This document shows, piece by piece, positions 54,292 through 64,000 of a stretch of 64,000 nucleotides of DNA. A program made the position numbers and the translations under genes. Under the pieces are notes generated by a model that worked only from the letters and a program-made list of their open reading frames with translations, made no database searches and was not told where the DNA came from. Source of the DNA: Hericium rajendrae (Eukaryota; Basidiomycota; Agaricomycetes; Russulales; Hericiaceae); contig CM065886.1 of NCBI GenBank assembly GCA_033439255.1, positions 2,418,001 to 2,482,000 of the forward strand. Reading direction: 5' to 3'. Position 1 is the stretch's first letter; every line of letters begins with the position of its first letter.

Positions 54292-55446
54292 TCAAAACGG
54301 CAGCGTTTTCAGCTGACCCCACGAGTTGAACGGGAACTCGAGCATCAAAGGCCCCGCGAGCGTCGTCTCATCATCCACGCCCTCTCCATTGGTCGTGATG
54401 AGCAAGTACACCGTGCCGATCAGGTCATCAGGGATGGGCACCGTGCCGTCGTCGTTGACCGGCACGATGAGCGCCTCGTGGCCGGACAGGAACGCGGCAT
54501 ACAGCTTCTTGTCGCAATCCTCAGGCGCTGTCCACTGGATCTGGACGTTTGCCCCAGGGTGAGCGCTGTTCGGGTCCACGAGCGCAAGCGGCGCGAAAGC
54601 CCTCACGGGCAGGGGCGTGTTCTCCGGAGGGCACGACGTGATGAACGCCGCAGCGATAGAGAAGACCTGGTTCAGGTCGAGCGGGGTCTGCGTGCGATAT
54701 CGTGAGCGGGCGGTGCTTGGACGGGAGACAGACAAGAACGTACGTCGAACGACGTGCTCCACGCTGCGCCCTTGCGGACGGCGGAATCGACCCAGCCAGA
54801 CTGGCGGGCCTCGACGCCGAGGATGGTCGCGGCGGCCATAAGGTAATCCTGGACTTGTGGTCAGACATCGACTTGCACCATATATAGGCGGAGAATACAA
54901 ACCTTGTTTTGTATGAACTTTGCCGCGCCCTCGTACGCCGACGTGCCCACGGTCTCGAGCGCATGGCTGATGTGCATGAACGATGTGGGGTCATCATACG
55001 GGCTGTCCGCGCAGCGTCAGCCCATGCGCGCCTTCCGCGAGGAAGAAGACGACTCACAAGCTGTACTCGCAGGGCTTGACAGCCTGGTCGCCGAGGATCT
55101 CCGTCAGGAATTCGACGTGCTCCGCCTCGTGCGCCGAGATCTGCTGCATGCGGCCATAGACCCATGGCGGCAGGCCCGCGTCGACGAAGTCTTCCGGCGT
55201 GAACTTCGCGAGGCCGCCCGTGTAGAAACTGTTCTCGAGGTGCTCGAGCGTGAGCGCAAAATTGAGGACGTCCGGGTCTGGGGACGGTCAGCTCAGGTTC
55301 GTGAAGCCGAACGGCGGGCGGGACGTACCAGATGGGCTGTCGGTGGTCGGCTTGGTCGGGACCGCATCTGCGGAGCGGCGCATTGGGTGAGCGAGGACGC
55401 TGCCGGCGAGAAGGGAAGAGGCGACGAAAGCGGCGGAGTACTTCAT
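54292..55446 (-). CDS. Secreted Rds1-like ferritin-fold protein 1
   Basis: Five exons: 55446-55329, 55277-55058, 55002-54903, 54848-54744, 54687-54292; 312 aa. A clear signal peptide (KYSAAFVASSLLAGSVLA) is followed by a ferritin-like four-helix domain: LNFALTLEHLENSFYTGG, MQQISAHEAEHVEFL with the E-x-x-H metal pair, SFMHISHALETVGTSAYEGA and ATILGVEARQSGW. A C-terminal beta-rich half has IQWTAPEDC and LIGTVYLLITTNGEGVDD. This is the fungal Rds1/desiccation-related family (ferritin-like PF13668 type), stress-induced in fission yeast; metal binding here is inferred. CTATAAAG at 55577-55584 is a good TATA box, about 135 bp before the ATG. Confidence 0.85.
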
Positions 55447-56115
55447 GATGTTGATGTCGGAATAGCTGTGTGATAAAGAATGGGAAGGGTTTGAGGCCTT
55501 GATAGTATGTGTTGCGGGCGGATGGTGGTAGTCAGAAGACAGCCTAGGAAGAGAGCTGCGTTGACAGGACGTTGGACTTTATAGGGCGGCGGCTGGCGTT
55601 GGAATGCATTTCGGTGGTTGGCGATCTAGACCGAGGGGATGGATGCCTTTCCCTATCCGTCGCGTTCACGATCCAGATCGGTGATCACGAACCACGAACC
55701 CAGCGGTCGCGAAGAGACGAGCGAGCTGGAGAAGATCTGCAAGAGGTTGATCATAATTCGAGGTCTCCGCTTTCCGTTGGCTTCTCTTGTCTTCCCGCAG
55801 CAGCCTCTCCTGCAACGGTAACCAAAGAGCTATGCTGACATCAAGACAACCATGCACGTTGCTGGAATGCATATGCAGTGACAAGTCATAATTTTGAATC
55901 AGCATCTTTATTCGTAAGTAACAATCAAACAGTGATCATGGGTACGAACGTCAGGCTCTATACTTCTCTATGTGCGATGCTGCATCTAATATCCACGGTT
56001 CACTTTTGGCTTGGCAGATGTGCCTCCTTGACCTTTTGCGGAGCCACGCAGACGATGAACTGTGTGGGCTGTCAATTTCCGCGAAAAGCGACAGAGTGAA
56101 GGATTTCACCCATGA
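55447..56115. other. Promoter of Rds1-like gene 1 and 3' side of F-box gene 3
   Basis: Contains the TATA box at 55577-55584; otherwise nothing recognised. Confidence 0.5.
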
Positions 56116-57676
56116 CTAAATTGGGTAGCAAATTTCGCGTGAAGTCGAGTTCGGAAAAACGCGTTTAAGGTATGAGCGTGCTTCGGCCTCAGCTTCCGGT
56201 GGCGGTTCTTCATCGTGAATGATACAGATGTGCAGAGGCGGTGATAGGGTTGGTCCATCCCGGCTGTAAGATTGCAGCGGATTAAAGCTGCTGTCCCAAG
56301 GTGCTAAAGTCACTTCAAGGTATTTCAATCGAGGACAGCCCTTGGCAATTGGAAGAAGCCCGGCGTATGTCAATTTTGCTGGACGTTCGGAAAGCCGCAG
56401 GAGTGTGAGGCGCCGCAAGTTAGGCCAAGCACTTGCGATATCCCCTAGTAGGCCATCGTCCCAGTCGGGCTCGCAGCATGCTATATAGATTGACTCTATA
56501 CGTCGAAAAATGAACAACGGGGACAGGTGTGGCATGCCTGCTTTAGGGATGGACGAAGGACCAAGGTCATCAAACTGGTCTTCGTAAACTACCTCGTCGG
56601 GGGCCAGTTTGAAGTCTGTCAATGACTCTGGAGAGCAGAGCTTGCAGACCGCAGCGATGAAATTTTCAACAGAAACTGCTGTCGCGCGATCTACATGCTC
56701 TGCATTGATTTTCCGGATATTGCATGGTGTCGGAAAGACGTCTAGGGATAGCGTGAAGTTGTCGAGGTGTGCCCAGACCAATGCTAGTTCCTCTAAAGAG
56801 GCAAAACCGGTGATCTGACTAGATACCTCGATCCAACTGTGACCGAATGAACCTGCCCGGGCCCGTAGACAGCGTAGATTGGGCATGCGAGACAATTGGT
56901 CGGTAATGCCCCATGTGAAATCGCAGAGGAAGGAGACGGAGGTCGAGAAGGGAAAGGCAGATAGAAGAACACGGGGACGTTCTTCTTCGTGGTAATTGTC
57001 GCCATATAGAATAAGATGGGAGAGTGCGGGAGAGTATGCCGCCAAGGTCGAAACGCTTGAGAACACGAAGTTGCTGTGCGACCACTCCCAAGAAAAATAA
57101 AAAAGCGTGAGGCTTCTGAGTGATGGGCTTGCAAAGATGGGTATATATATGAAAGTCGTGACGTCGGTATGATGCCAGCATAGAGTGCGAAGATTTGGTA
57201 GAATTGGTCGAGAAGAACGAGGGCCGTGCACACTCAGTACACGCCAAATGGTTTGGGGGGCGTCGCTGCCCTCTGTATGCAGAAGCCGGATGCGAGGCGC
57301 GTAGTACGCGAATCTGGCTAAGTTGGAAGGTGTGATCTGGTGCGCTTCCAATGCATAGTACTGCAGTATGCGTTATCAAGCTGAGAGCCTGGCCTGAAAG
57401 CAACGGAGCACCTACTGCGAATCGTTCCCAGTCATGGGGTACCAAACATTCCAGCAGCGGTTCCATGGAGTACATTACGGACCATAGAGCATCGAGGGCT
57501 GGGTTTAGAAAAATCTTGCAAGTAAGCGCCAACGCTAAAGCATCAGCAGGCGACGGGGGTAACGAAATTCCGTCCCAGTCGATGTAGTCGCTTTCTGTAT
57601 GGATGGGATGTTTCCATCTGGGTAGTGCTTCTATGATTGCGACAACGATCTCAGTAATCTTCAGAGCCTTGTGCAT
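56116..57676 (-). CDS. F-box/LRR-like protein 3
   Basis: Two exons: 57676-57416 and 57360-56116 (55-nt intron); 501 aa. MHKALKITEIVVAIIEALP begins the F-box-like region, followed by ALALALTCKIFLNPALDALWSVM. This arrangement is common in Agaricomycete F-box families. The remainder holds Leu-rich repeats (LPNLRTLCWHHTDV, SPSLRSLTLFYF, MPNLRCLRARAG, WPNLRRLTLLRLSE, CPRLKYLEVTLAPW). ATG 57676 was preferred to 57700 because family members typically start MHxAL. It sits between the two Rds1-like paralogues, so the duplication predates or bridged this insertion. Confidence 0.8.
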
Positions 57677-58095
57677 CACTGCAATTTGGCTGCGATACAT
57701 GTGAAAGCATAGTCCGGACATGGGTAAGTGGGGTACCAATATCGAGGCTATGTGAAAAACGAGACCTACCTTAAGTCTAGTGATGCTGCAAATAACGACA
57801 GTGCGGGAGGGCTTGTGTCGCAACAACGGCGATGGAAGTAGGAAAAAAGGCGGAGGCTCTCGATACCGGGCGCTAAAGCGCTATGAAGCGCTGGATAGGC
57901 GCCGAAGCTTCGTGCAACAAGATCATGTTCGATAGAGTCACAGCTGCTCGCCCTTTGTTACAATACGAGACGTTGGGCGTATCCTCACATCCTTCATCCA
58001 CAAACACAGGTAACAATAATGTCAGACCAGCGTCCCGTGAATCCAGCACGACACTGCCCCAACACAATTCCCGAAACACGCGACATCGCCAAAGT
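57677..58095. other. Intergenic
   Basis: Promoter of F-box gene 3 and 3' end of Rds1-like gene 2; nothing else. Confidence 0.5.
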
Positions 58096-59740
58096 TCATT
58101 GCGGCCAAAACAGCCCCCCAGTCGAGTTGAACCGAAAATCGAGTATCGTCGGTCCCGCGACGGTGCTTGCGTCATCCACCGCGGCCGTGCTGTTCGTCAC
58201 GAGCAGATACACCGTCCCGCGCAACGTGACGGGGATCTGCACGTTGTTCTGCGCGTCAAGCGGCGAGAAGAACGCATTGTGCCCGCTCAGGAAGGCGGCG
58301 TAGAGTGGGGTGGTGGTGTTCGAGGTGCTGGTGCTGTTGGTGGGGATGGTCGAATCGGTTGGAGGTGCGGCGATGGCGAAGTCGGCTGGGCTGGAGCTCG
58401 ATGGTGTCGCTGCCGATTCTGTCGTGCTCGTGGGGTCAGAAGAGCTCGAAGGCGTGGAGGCCGAATCGGTGGAACTTGTGGTGGTCGATGGAGGCGATGG
58501 AAAAGACGCAGGAGAGCCAGTCAAGTTGCTCGAATTCCCAGTCCCGGCTGGAGTGAATTGGAGCGTGATGGTGGTACCCGGGAGCAGATCGGTGCTGTTC
58601 GTGAAAGAAAGCTGCGGGAATGCCTGTACGGGAAGCGCCACATTGCTCGAAGGACAAGACGTGATGAATGATGACGCCAGCGTATATGCTTGGTTCATGT
58701 CCAGCGGGGTCTATGGAAGACGGAGAATCGGTGCATCAATTATGCTGGGATTCACTTCGTTGCCTCGGCAGGGCTTCTCACCTCAAAGGGGCCACTCCAT
58801 GCACCCTCCTTCCGCACAGCGGAGGCGATCCAGCCCGCCTGGCGTGCTTCAGTCGAAAGAAGTGTGGCAGCAGCAAGAGCGTATTCCTGGAAGGAAAGCT
58901 GGTCAATTCAGGTCAACGCAATAGCAAAAAATGACGGGCCTTGTCCTGAAAGACTTTCGAAGCGCCAACATAAGCCGAAGTGCCTGTGAGATTTTTTTTT
59001 CAACGAATAAATTTACAAAATTGTTGGGATACTTACCAACACCTTCGAGCGACTGGGCCAGCTGCATGAATGATTGCGGATCGTTGTACGGGCTATTCAC
59101 CATTATTTCAAAACGTGCGAACGGCGGAAAAACTCATGAATAATCACAAGCTATAGTTGCAGGGCTGAACACCTTGCGAACCCAGCAGAGTCTGCAAATA
59201 CTGCACATGTGCGGCCTCATTATTCGCAATCTGCTCAGTGCGGGCGTAGGCCCAGACCGGCAGACCGGCGTTGGTGAAGTCGTCCTCCGTAAACTTGGAT
59301 AGGCCGCCAGAATAAAAGTTGTTCTCGAGATGTTCCAGCGTCAAGGCAAAATTTAGAATATCTGTATCTGAAGGTATTCAGGATAATGTTAGTCTGGAGA
59401 TACGATAAACGAGGGAGAATGAGCGGAGATACTCACCGGTGATGTCGACATCTGCTGGGTCGGCTGTAGAGTTATCCGCACGAGGGGCCATACTACGGAG
59501 CCTGTCTGCGACCGAAGATGCAGGTGCATTATCAGGACCCCTCGTTATACCTGATTCAAAGAGACGTTTAATTGAACTCCGAGAAGAAGAAATGACGAAA
59601 GCAAGCAGAAACGTACCATTACGTTGAGCTGCCGACGTTGGATATCCTTCCGTGTTTTTCAGACGTCGTACCGGATATGCAACGGATCCTGCCGTGCAAT
59701 ACACAAAAACGAAGAGCAAAACAGTGCGAAAGAAAGACAT
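58096..59740 (-). CDS. Secreted Rds1-like ferritin-fold protein 2, with GC-AG intron and Ser/Thr insert
   Basis: Seven exons: 59740-59617, 59550-59437, 59367-59148, 59092-59037, 58983-58940, 58886-58782, 58710-58096; 425 aa. Signal peptide FFRTVLLFVFVYCTAGSVA. The ferritin-like part mirrors paralogue 1: LNFALTLEHLENNFYSGG, EQIANNEAAHVQYL, ATLLSTEARQAGW; exons of 220 and 105 nt are the same length in both. The second half carries a low-complexity Ser/Thr/Pro insert of about 60 residues absent from paralogue 1, probably O-glycosylated, then the shared LRGTVYLLVTN and TVAGPTILDFRFNS. Intron 5 starts with GC (AAG|GCCCGT) where paralogue 1 has GT. CTATAAG at 59846-59852 is a likely TATA box. Confidence 0.82.
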
Positions 59741-61039
59741 GATAGACTGACTTCACTAAAGAGAGACGAAAGTCGAGAAGTAGGTTGGCGAACGAATGGA
59801 CAGATTTTGAGCGAGCCTCAGGTATAGGAACGGGACCACGAGCTCCTTATAGAAGCATAGCTTTGTTGATTTCAATGAAAGACTGTCATCGAGGGTCAAA
59901 GTCCAGGACGGACGATCCATTCATCGTATATGAATTGTGGTGGATCCTGTGGTTAGTCGTCTTGGGAATAAAGATGGTCCCGGAATCGAAGGCTGCTTGA
60001 ATACAGAACTCCATGAAAGGAACCGTTAGAAGGCTGGTAAAGCAGCAATGAACTCGGCAGAAAACTGGAACAAACAGTCTCCTATTCAAGATCGAAGCCG
60101 AGCTAACTGACAACACTCTACCTGAATCATGTGGAATATGTACAGGCCAGACGTGATGCATGCATGCGATGCCTGGAACAATATTAGTCAAGCTGCATAG
60201 AATTCGGACTTACTTTTAGGCATGGACGAAAAGCAATCCCCGAGTTCTCTATGACAATATTTATTGCAAAGCATTTGTCGAAAAGTTGACCGGTCAGAAG
60301 TGAATCTAGTTGGAGTTTGAAGCTGAAGGAGACTGAGTCTGTGATGGTATATGGGCGCCTAAGAAAGAGAATGTCGGATCTCCTCTTGTCACCTCTTTCC
60401 TCCTGCCATCATGCGCCATAACTGCGAGCGTCGCCGCCGCACTTCGTCTCCTCCGGTATGATAGAACGAAAAAACACGACACGCTGCCAAGCGATGCCGC
60501 CATGGCTTGCAAACACGTGGAATTGTTGCCTGGGCGCCCGAGGAATAAGGTACAGATTTGCTGGGCGCAAATTTCAAAAACTCACGGTTTTCTCTGAAAT
60601 TTCCACGCCTGTATATACCGCTTCGCTCGACTAGCTCAACATGATGGCTGCCTTCACGAATGACGACGTCAAACGATATTGACCGACTGGCCTGAAGAAT
60701 AGATTGCACAGGTCCATAGATGCGAGTCGACGTCACCAGGCAGGTTTTGAGGTCGGTCTCAGCATGCGCCCATCCCGCCAAAGGTCATCGCCAGCTCCGA
60801 TGGCGTCATTTTGTCGCCGCCCTCGACCATGAAAAAACTGCTCAAAGAGTTCATCGTATTTAAGGATGCAGTGATCCTTGAGAGATGCTCAGATACCCTC
60901 CACTTCATTCAAGTGGTCCCCGTTCGTCGGTATTGCGGTTCGTGTCGTGTTCGTCTTTGCTTCTCATCAGCCGTCTGACGTAGGTTTAGGCTGCATAGAT
61001 CCTTCGCAGGTCGCGTGAACGGGAAGTCTGTACGCCAGT
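59741..61039. other. Intergenic between divergent genes
   Basis: Promoters of Rds1-like gene 2 and the amino-acid permease. The minus-strand frame at 60389-60781 begins with TTG and has no motif. Nothing else supportable. Confidence 0.5.
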
Positions 61040-63029
61040 ATGGGTACTTCCGACCTTGAGCTCTCCAAGTCCAAGAGCCGCGATTCGGGCGTAGACATTG
61101 ACATCGCGGATCCAATCGAAGGCGATGCCCTGACCAGAACTGACAACAGTGAGTGTATATTGCATGCGCATCCTATTCAGTCTAACGTCCGGTCGTCTAG
61201 TCGTCCGAGATGGAGAGTCGTTCGACGATGTGCCATCAGAGAAGAGGACGATCGGTCTCTGGTCTGCGATCTTTCTCATCTTCAACCGAATCATCGGCAC
61301 AGGGTGAGCGCATTTCATCTCACCTTTCATTTGGTCGTCTCACACAGCCGCAGAATCTTCGCGACTCCATCCTCCATCCTTCAGACGTCAGGCTCGGTCG
61401 GCCTCGCCATGTTCATGTGGGTCATTGGCGCTATCATCGCCACCGCCGGCCTCGCCGTGTACATCGAGTTTGGCACGGGCCTGCCCCGCTCCGGCGGCGA
61501 GCTCACGTACCTGAGCTACATATACAAGCGGCCGAAGTATCTCGCCATCGCCGCGTATGCCGCGTATGCGGTGACGATGCCATGGCCTGCCGGAAACTCC
61601 ACCGTCTTCGGAGAATGTACGAAGTCGTCCCTCATGCGCGCGGGCTCTTGCTGATACCGCGCGGTTAGACATCCTGCTCGCGGCCGGCGTGGAGGTGACA
61701 CAGTGGAACCAGCGCGGCATCGGTATTGCCTGCGTCACGTTCGCGCTCATTATGCACGGCGCGTTCCTCAAGTGGGGACTGCGCCTACAGAACCTGCTCG
61801 GCGTCTTCAAGCTTGTCATTCTGTTGCTCATTGCCTTCTCGGGCTTCGGCGCTCTCGCGGGCCATATCAAGCTGCCCGAGGATCAGAAGCCGCATAACTT
61901 CACTAATGCTTTCGAGGGGACGAGCAGCAATGCGAATGCGTTCGTCACCGGATTGTACAACGTCATCTGGTATGTTTTGATTATATTGCACGTATCTGAG
62001 TCTAATCCACTTGACAGGTCGTTCATCGGGTACTCGAATGTCAATTACGCCCTCTCGGAGGTCCGCAACCCCGTGCGGACGTTGAAGATCGCTGGTCCGC
62101 TTGCCATGGCCTCAGTCACGATCGTCTACATTCTCGTGAACGTGGCGTACTTTGCTGCTGTGCCCAAGGCAGACATTCTGTCTTCGGGAAGGACCGTCGC
62201 GTAAGTCTGCCCGCTTACAATGCTTACCATTTCGTATACTGAACAACCTGTGCAGAGCGCTTTACTTCAGGAACATGTTTGGTGCGACTGGAGAGAAAGC
62301 GCTCAGTGTCTTCGTCGCGCTCAGTGCGCTCGGCAACGTCATGGCTGTCTTGTTCTCCCAGGGCCGGAGTGAGTATCATCTAGCTTGGCCTACACGAGAA
62401 CACTGATCTCATTTTCATTGCAGTCAACCAGGAACTTGGGCGCATCGGTGTCCTGCCCTTCTCTAGCTTCTGGGCGTCCAATAAGCCCTTCGGTGCACCT
62501 CTCGCAGGTCTGTTCCTCCAGTGGGCGATGTGTATCATCGTCATCTGCGCGCCCCCTCCCGGCGACGCCTTCAACTTCATCCTCAACTGTCAGTTGCTCT
62601 CGTCCTTGCCCTTCTGCCCTACTAATCCTTCAAACCACAGTGGTCTCGTACCCCCTCGCGGTCGTCAATGCCTTCATCTCCCTCGGCCTTCTCTTCCTCT
62701 ATACGCCGCTCTCCCGCCGCGTCGGCTTCCACTGGGCCCCGCCCTTCAGCGCGTCCTGGCCCGTTGTGCTATTCTTCTTTCTCTCGAACGTCTTCCTCGC
62801 CATCGCGCCGCTCGTCCCGCCCGCCCCCGGCCAGAGCCCATATGTCAGCCTGCCGTACTGGCTGCATGTCGTCGTCGCGATCGGCGTGTTCGCCGTCGGT
62901 TGCGTGTACTGGGTCTTCTGGGCGCGCGTGCTGCCGCGGCTCGGCGGGTATCGCCTCGAGCGGCACCTCGAGCTGCAGGACGATGGCATATCGCGGGCTG
63001 TGTTTACGAGGGTGCCGAAGGGCGAGTGA
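61040..63029 (+). CDS. Amino-acid permease, methionine permease (Mup1)-like
   Basis: Eight exons: 61040-61148, 61201-61303, 61354-61616, 61669-61969, 62018-62200, 62256-62368, 62424-62588, 62641-63029; 541 aa; introns 48-55 nt. A plasma-membrane APC-superfamily (LAT-type) transporter with about 12 helices. Landmarks: IGLWSAIFLIFNRIIGTGIFATPSSIL (substrate-loop helix 1), FGTGLPRSGGELTYLSYIY, WSFIGYSNVNYALSEVRNPVRTLK (helix 6-8 signature), INQELGRIGVLPFSSFWAS and APPPGDAFNF. The order follows fungal high-affinity methionine permeases of the Mup1/Mup3 group; other neutral amino acids are possible. The ~40-residue acidic N-terminus resembles those that control endocytosis of such permeases. Confidence 0.88.
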
Positions 63030-64000
63030 ATGGGTGCCAGTGGAAAACGGGACGTGGAGCCCGACGGACTATGAAATACAGTATGGAGATTTTGGGTACC
63101 CTCGCGAAGGATACATTCACGCTTCGTCACGACTAAAACACTGTACTTATATTCAACAGTAATTCAGATCGGTGTCCAGCATGTCGATGGTTAACGTTGT
63201 GGGGATGCGCGCTTGTCGAGTCTATCAAGGTCAACTGCCAATATCGATCGAGGAAAGAAGGGGTCTTAACAGAAACGGTATACATATGTGAAGCAGATAT
63301 GAAATAATGTCGTGATCACGGCCTCGATGAGCATGCATGGCGCCTCCAATGGAAGGCGCAGGCGTGTTGTATGGTTTGATTTGCAGACCATGCTAAAAAG
63401 CTCCATGATCTCAAGGCACCTGCTCCGCCAGGCTAACTTAGATCTACTTGGATCCACACAACTTATCTTCCTAGAAGAATTATGACGGCCTGTTTGTCGA
63501 AACGAGCAAGCAATATGAGCGGGTAGTCCGACTCCAAGTCGTCAGGAACATCTTATTCGACATGCACGTGCCCGCGACGCGTCGCCGCACGCGTCAAGAC
63601 AGAGACGAGGACAGTTAACTGTCAAAACTGTGATTCGGAGATCGAAAGCTGTCTTGCCTTTGACCATCACCCAACCATCACCATCTTTGTCCAGGTCGGC
63701 CTCCATAGTTCGTCCTTCTCTCGAGCCCGCCTCAAGCAAGTGGTACATGAAGCTTTTCAGCTCACTGCAGGGTCAGTAGGGTGCAATATTGCCATTTCTG
63801 TTTAGCGCAGAGGGTACTTCCAACAGGAGCTACAGAAATTGGCCTTCTGATGTAGCAACTTCGAATTTGTAGAGCAGATGCGCAGCATACGATGGGCACA
63901 CCCTGCCCCGGCCGTCTGTACGCCGAAAACGATGCCCTCCAGTATCGTCGAGATTCGATTGGCTGTATGCGCGCGCATGGCCGTTTTTGGGTCTTCATGG
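63030..64000. other. 3' region of the permease and a possible minus-strand gene cut by the edge
   Basis: On the minus strand two protein-like stretches occur: ~64000-63860 (EDPKTAMRAHTANRISTILEGIVFGVQTAGAGCAH) and ~63760-63550 (ELKSFMYHLLEAGSREGRTMEADLDKDGDGWVMVKGK). They are separated by intron-like sequence (branch CTGAC, acceptor CTGCAG). They could be the last exons of a gene whose 5' part is beyond the window. I found no join that keeps phase and do not recognise the family. 63030-63540 shows nothing. Confidence 0.3.

Noticed and set aside
60389-60781. 130-codon minus-strand frame
   Set aside because: It begins with TTG rather than ATG, and no splice or domain supports it.

Overview
The window reads as nuclear DNA of a filamentous basidiomycete, most likely an Agaricomycete. 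Almost every gene is cut by GT-AG introns of about 46-70 nt with CTNAC-like branch points. The gene families are typical of mushroom-forming fungi: DUF6533 membrane proteins, F-box/LRR proteins, a P450 with many exons, Rds1-like ferritin-fold secreted proteins and tyrosine-kinase-like kinases. A tRNA-Arg with a small intron is present. All exon maps were spliced by hand; those quoted in full close in frame.

Layout. 0-8 kb: N-terminal half of the peroxin PEX13 (cut by the left edge), an unknown protein, a coiled-coil protein with a C-terminal HPD motif, and a mitochondrial Mtf2-like protein. 8.6-23.4 kb: two paralogous kinase genes lie head to head on opposite strands, with an ammonium transporter (GATA-rich promoter) between them. 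The left gene (K1) is intact: coiled coil, four-helix bundle resembling the MLKL/HeLo cell-death fold, then a TKL-type kinase. The right gene (K2) has the same exon lengths but its kinase is split by a 1.1-kb element with terminal inverted repeats. The remaining open frame stops soon after the four-helix bundle. 24-36.5 kb: three DUF6533 multi-pass membrane paralogues in one orientation. Between the first and second lie a degenerate ~62-bp minisatellite, cystathionine gamma-lyase (CACGTG box upstream) and tRNA-Arg(ACG). 39-47.5 kb: two MFS exporters, a small unknown protein and a cytochrome P450. 48-64 kb: three F-box/LRR proteins, an HpcH/HpaI aldolase, two Rds1-like paralogues and a methionine-type amino-acid permease. 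A possible gene runs off the right edge.

How the genes fit together. Ammonium uptake, cystathionine gamma-lyase and the methionine-type permease are housekeeping nitrogen and sulfur functions, each under its own promoter. The MFS/P450 stretch resembles a detoxification neighbourhood but has no core biosynthetic enzyme. The most unusual part is the K1/K2 pair with its transposon-split partner.
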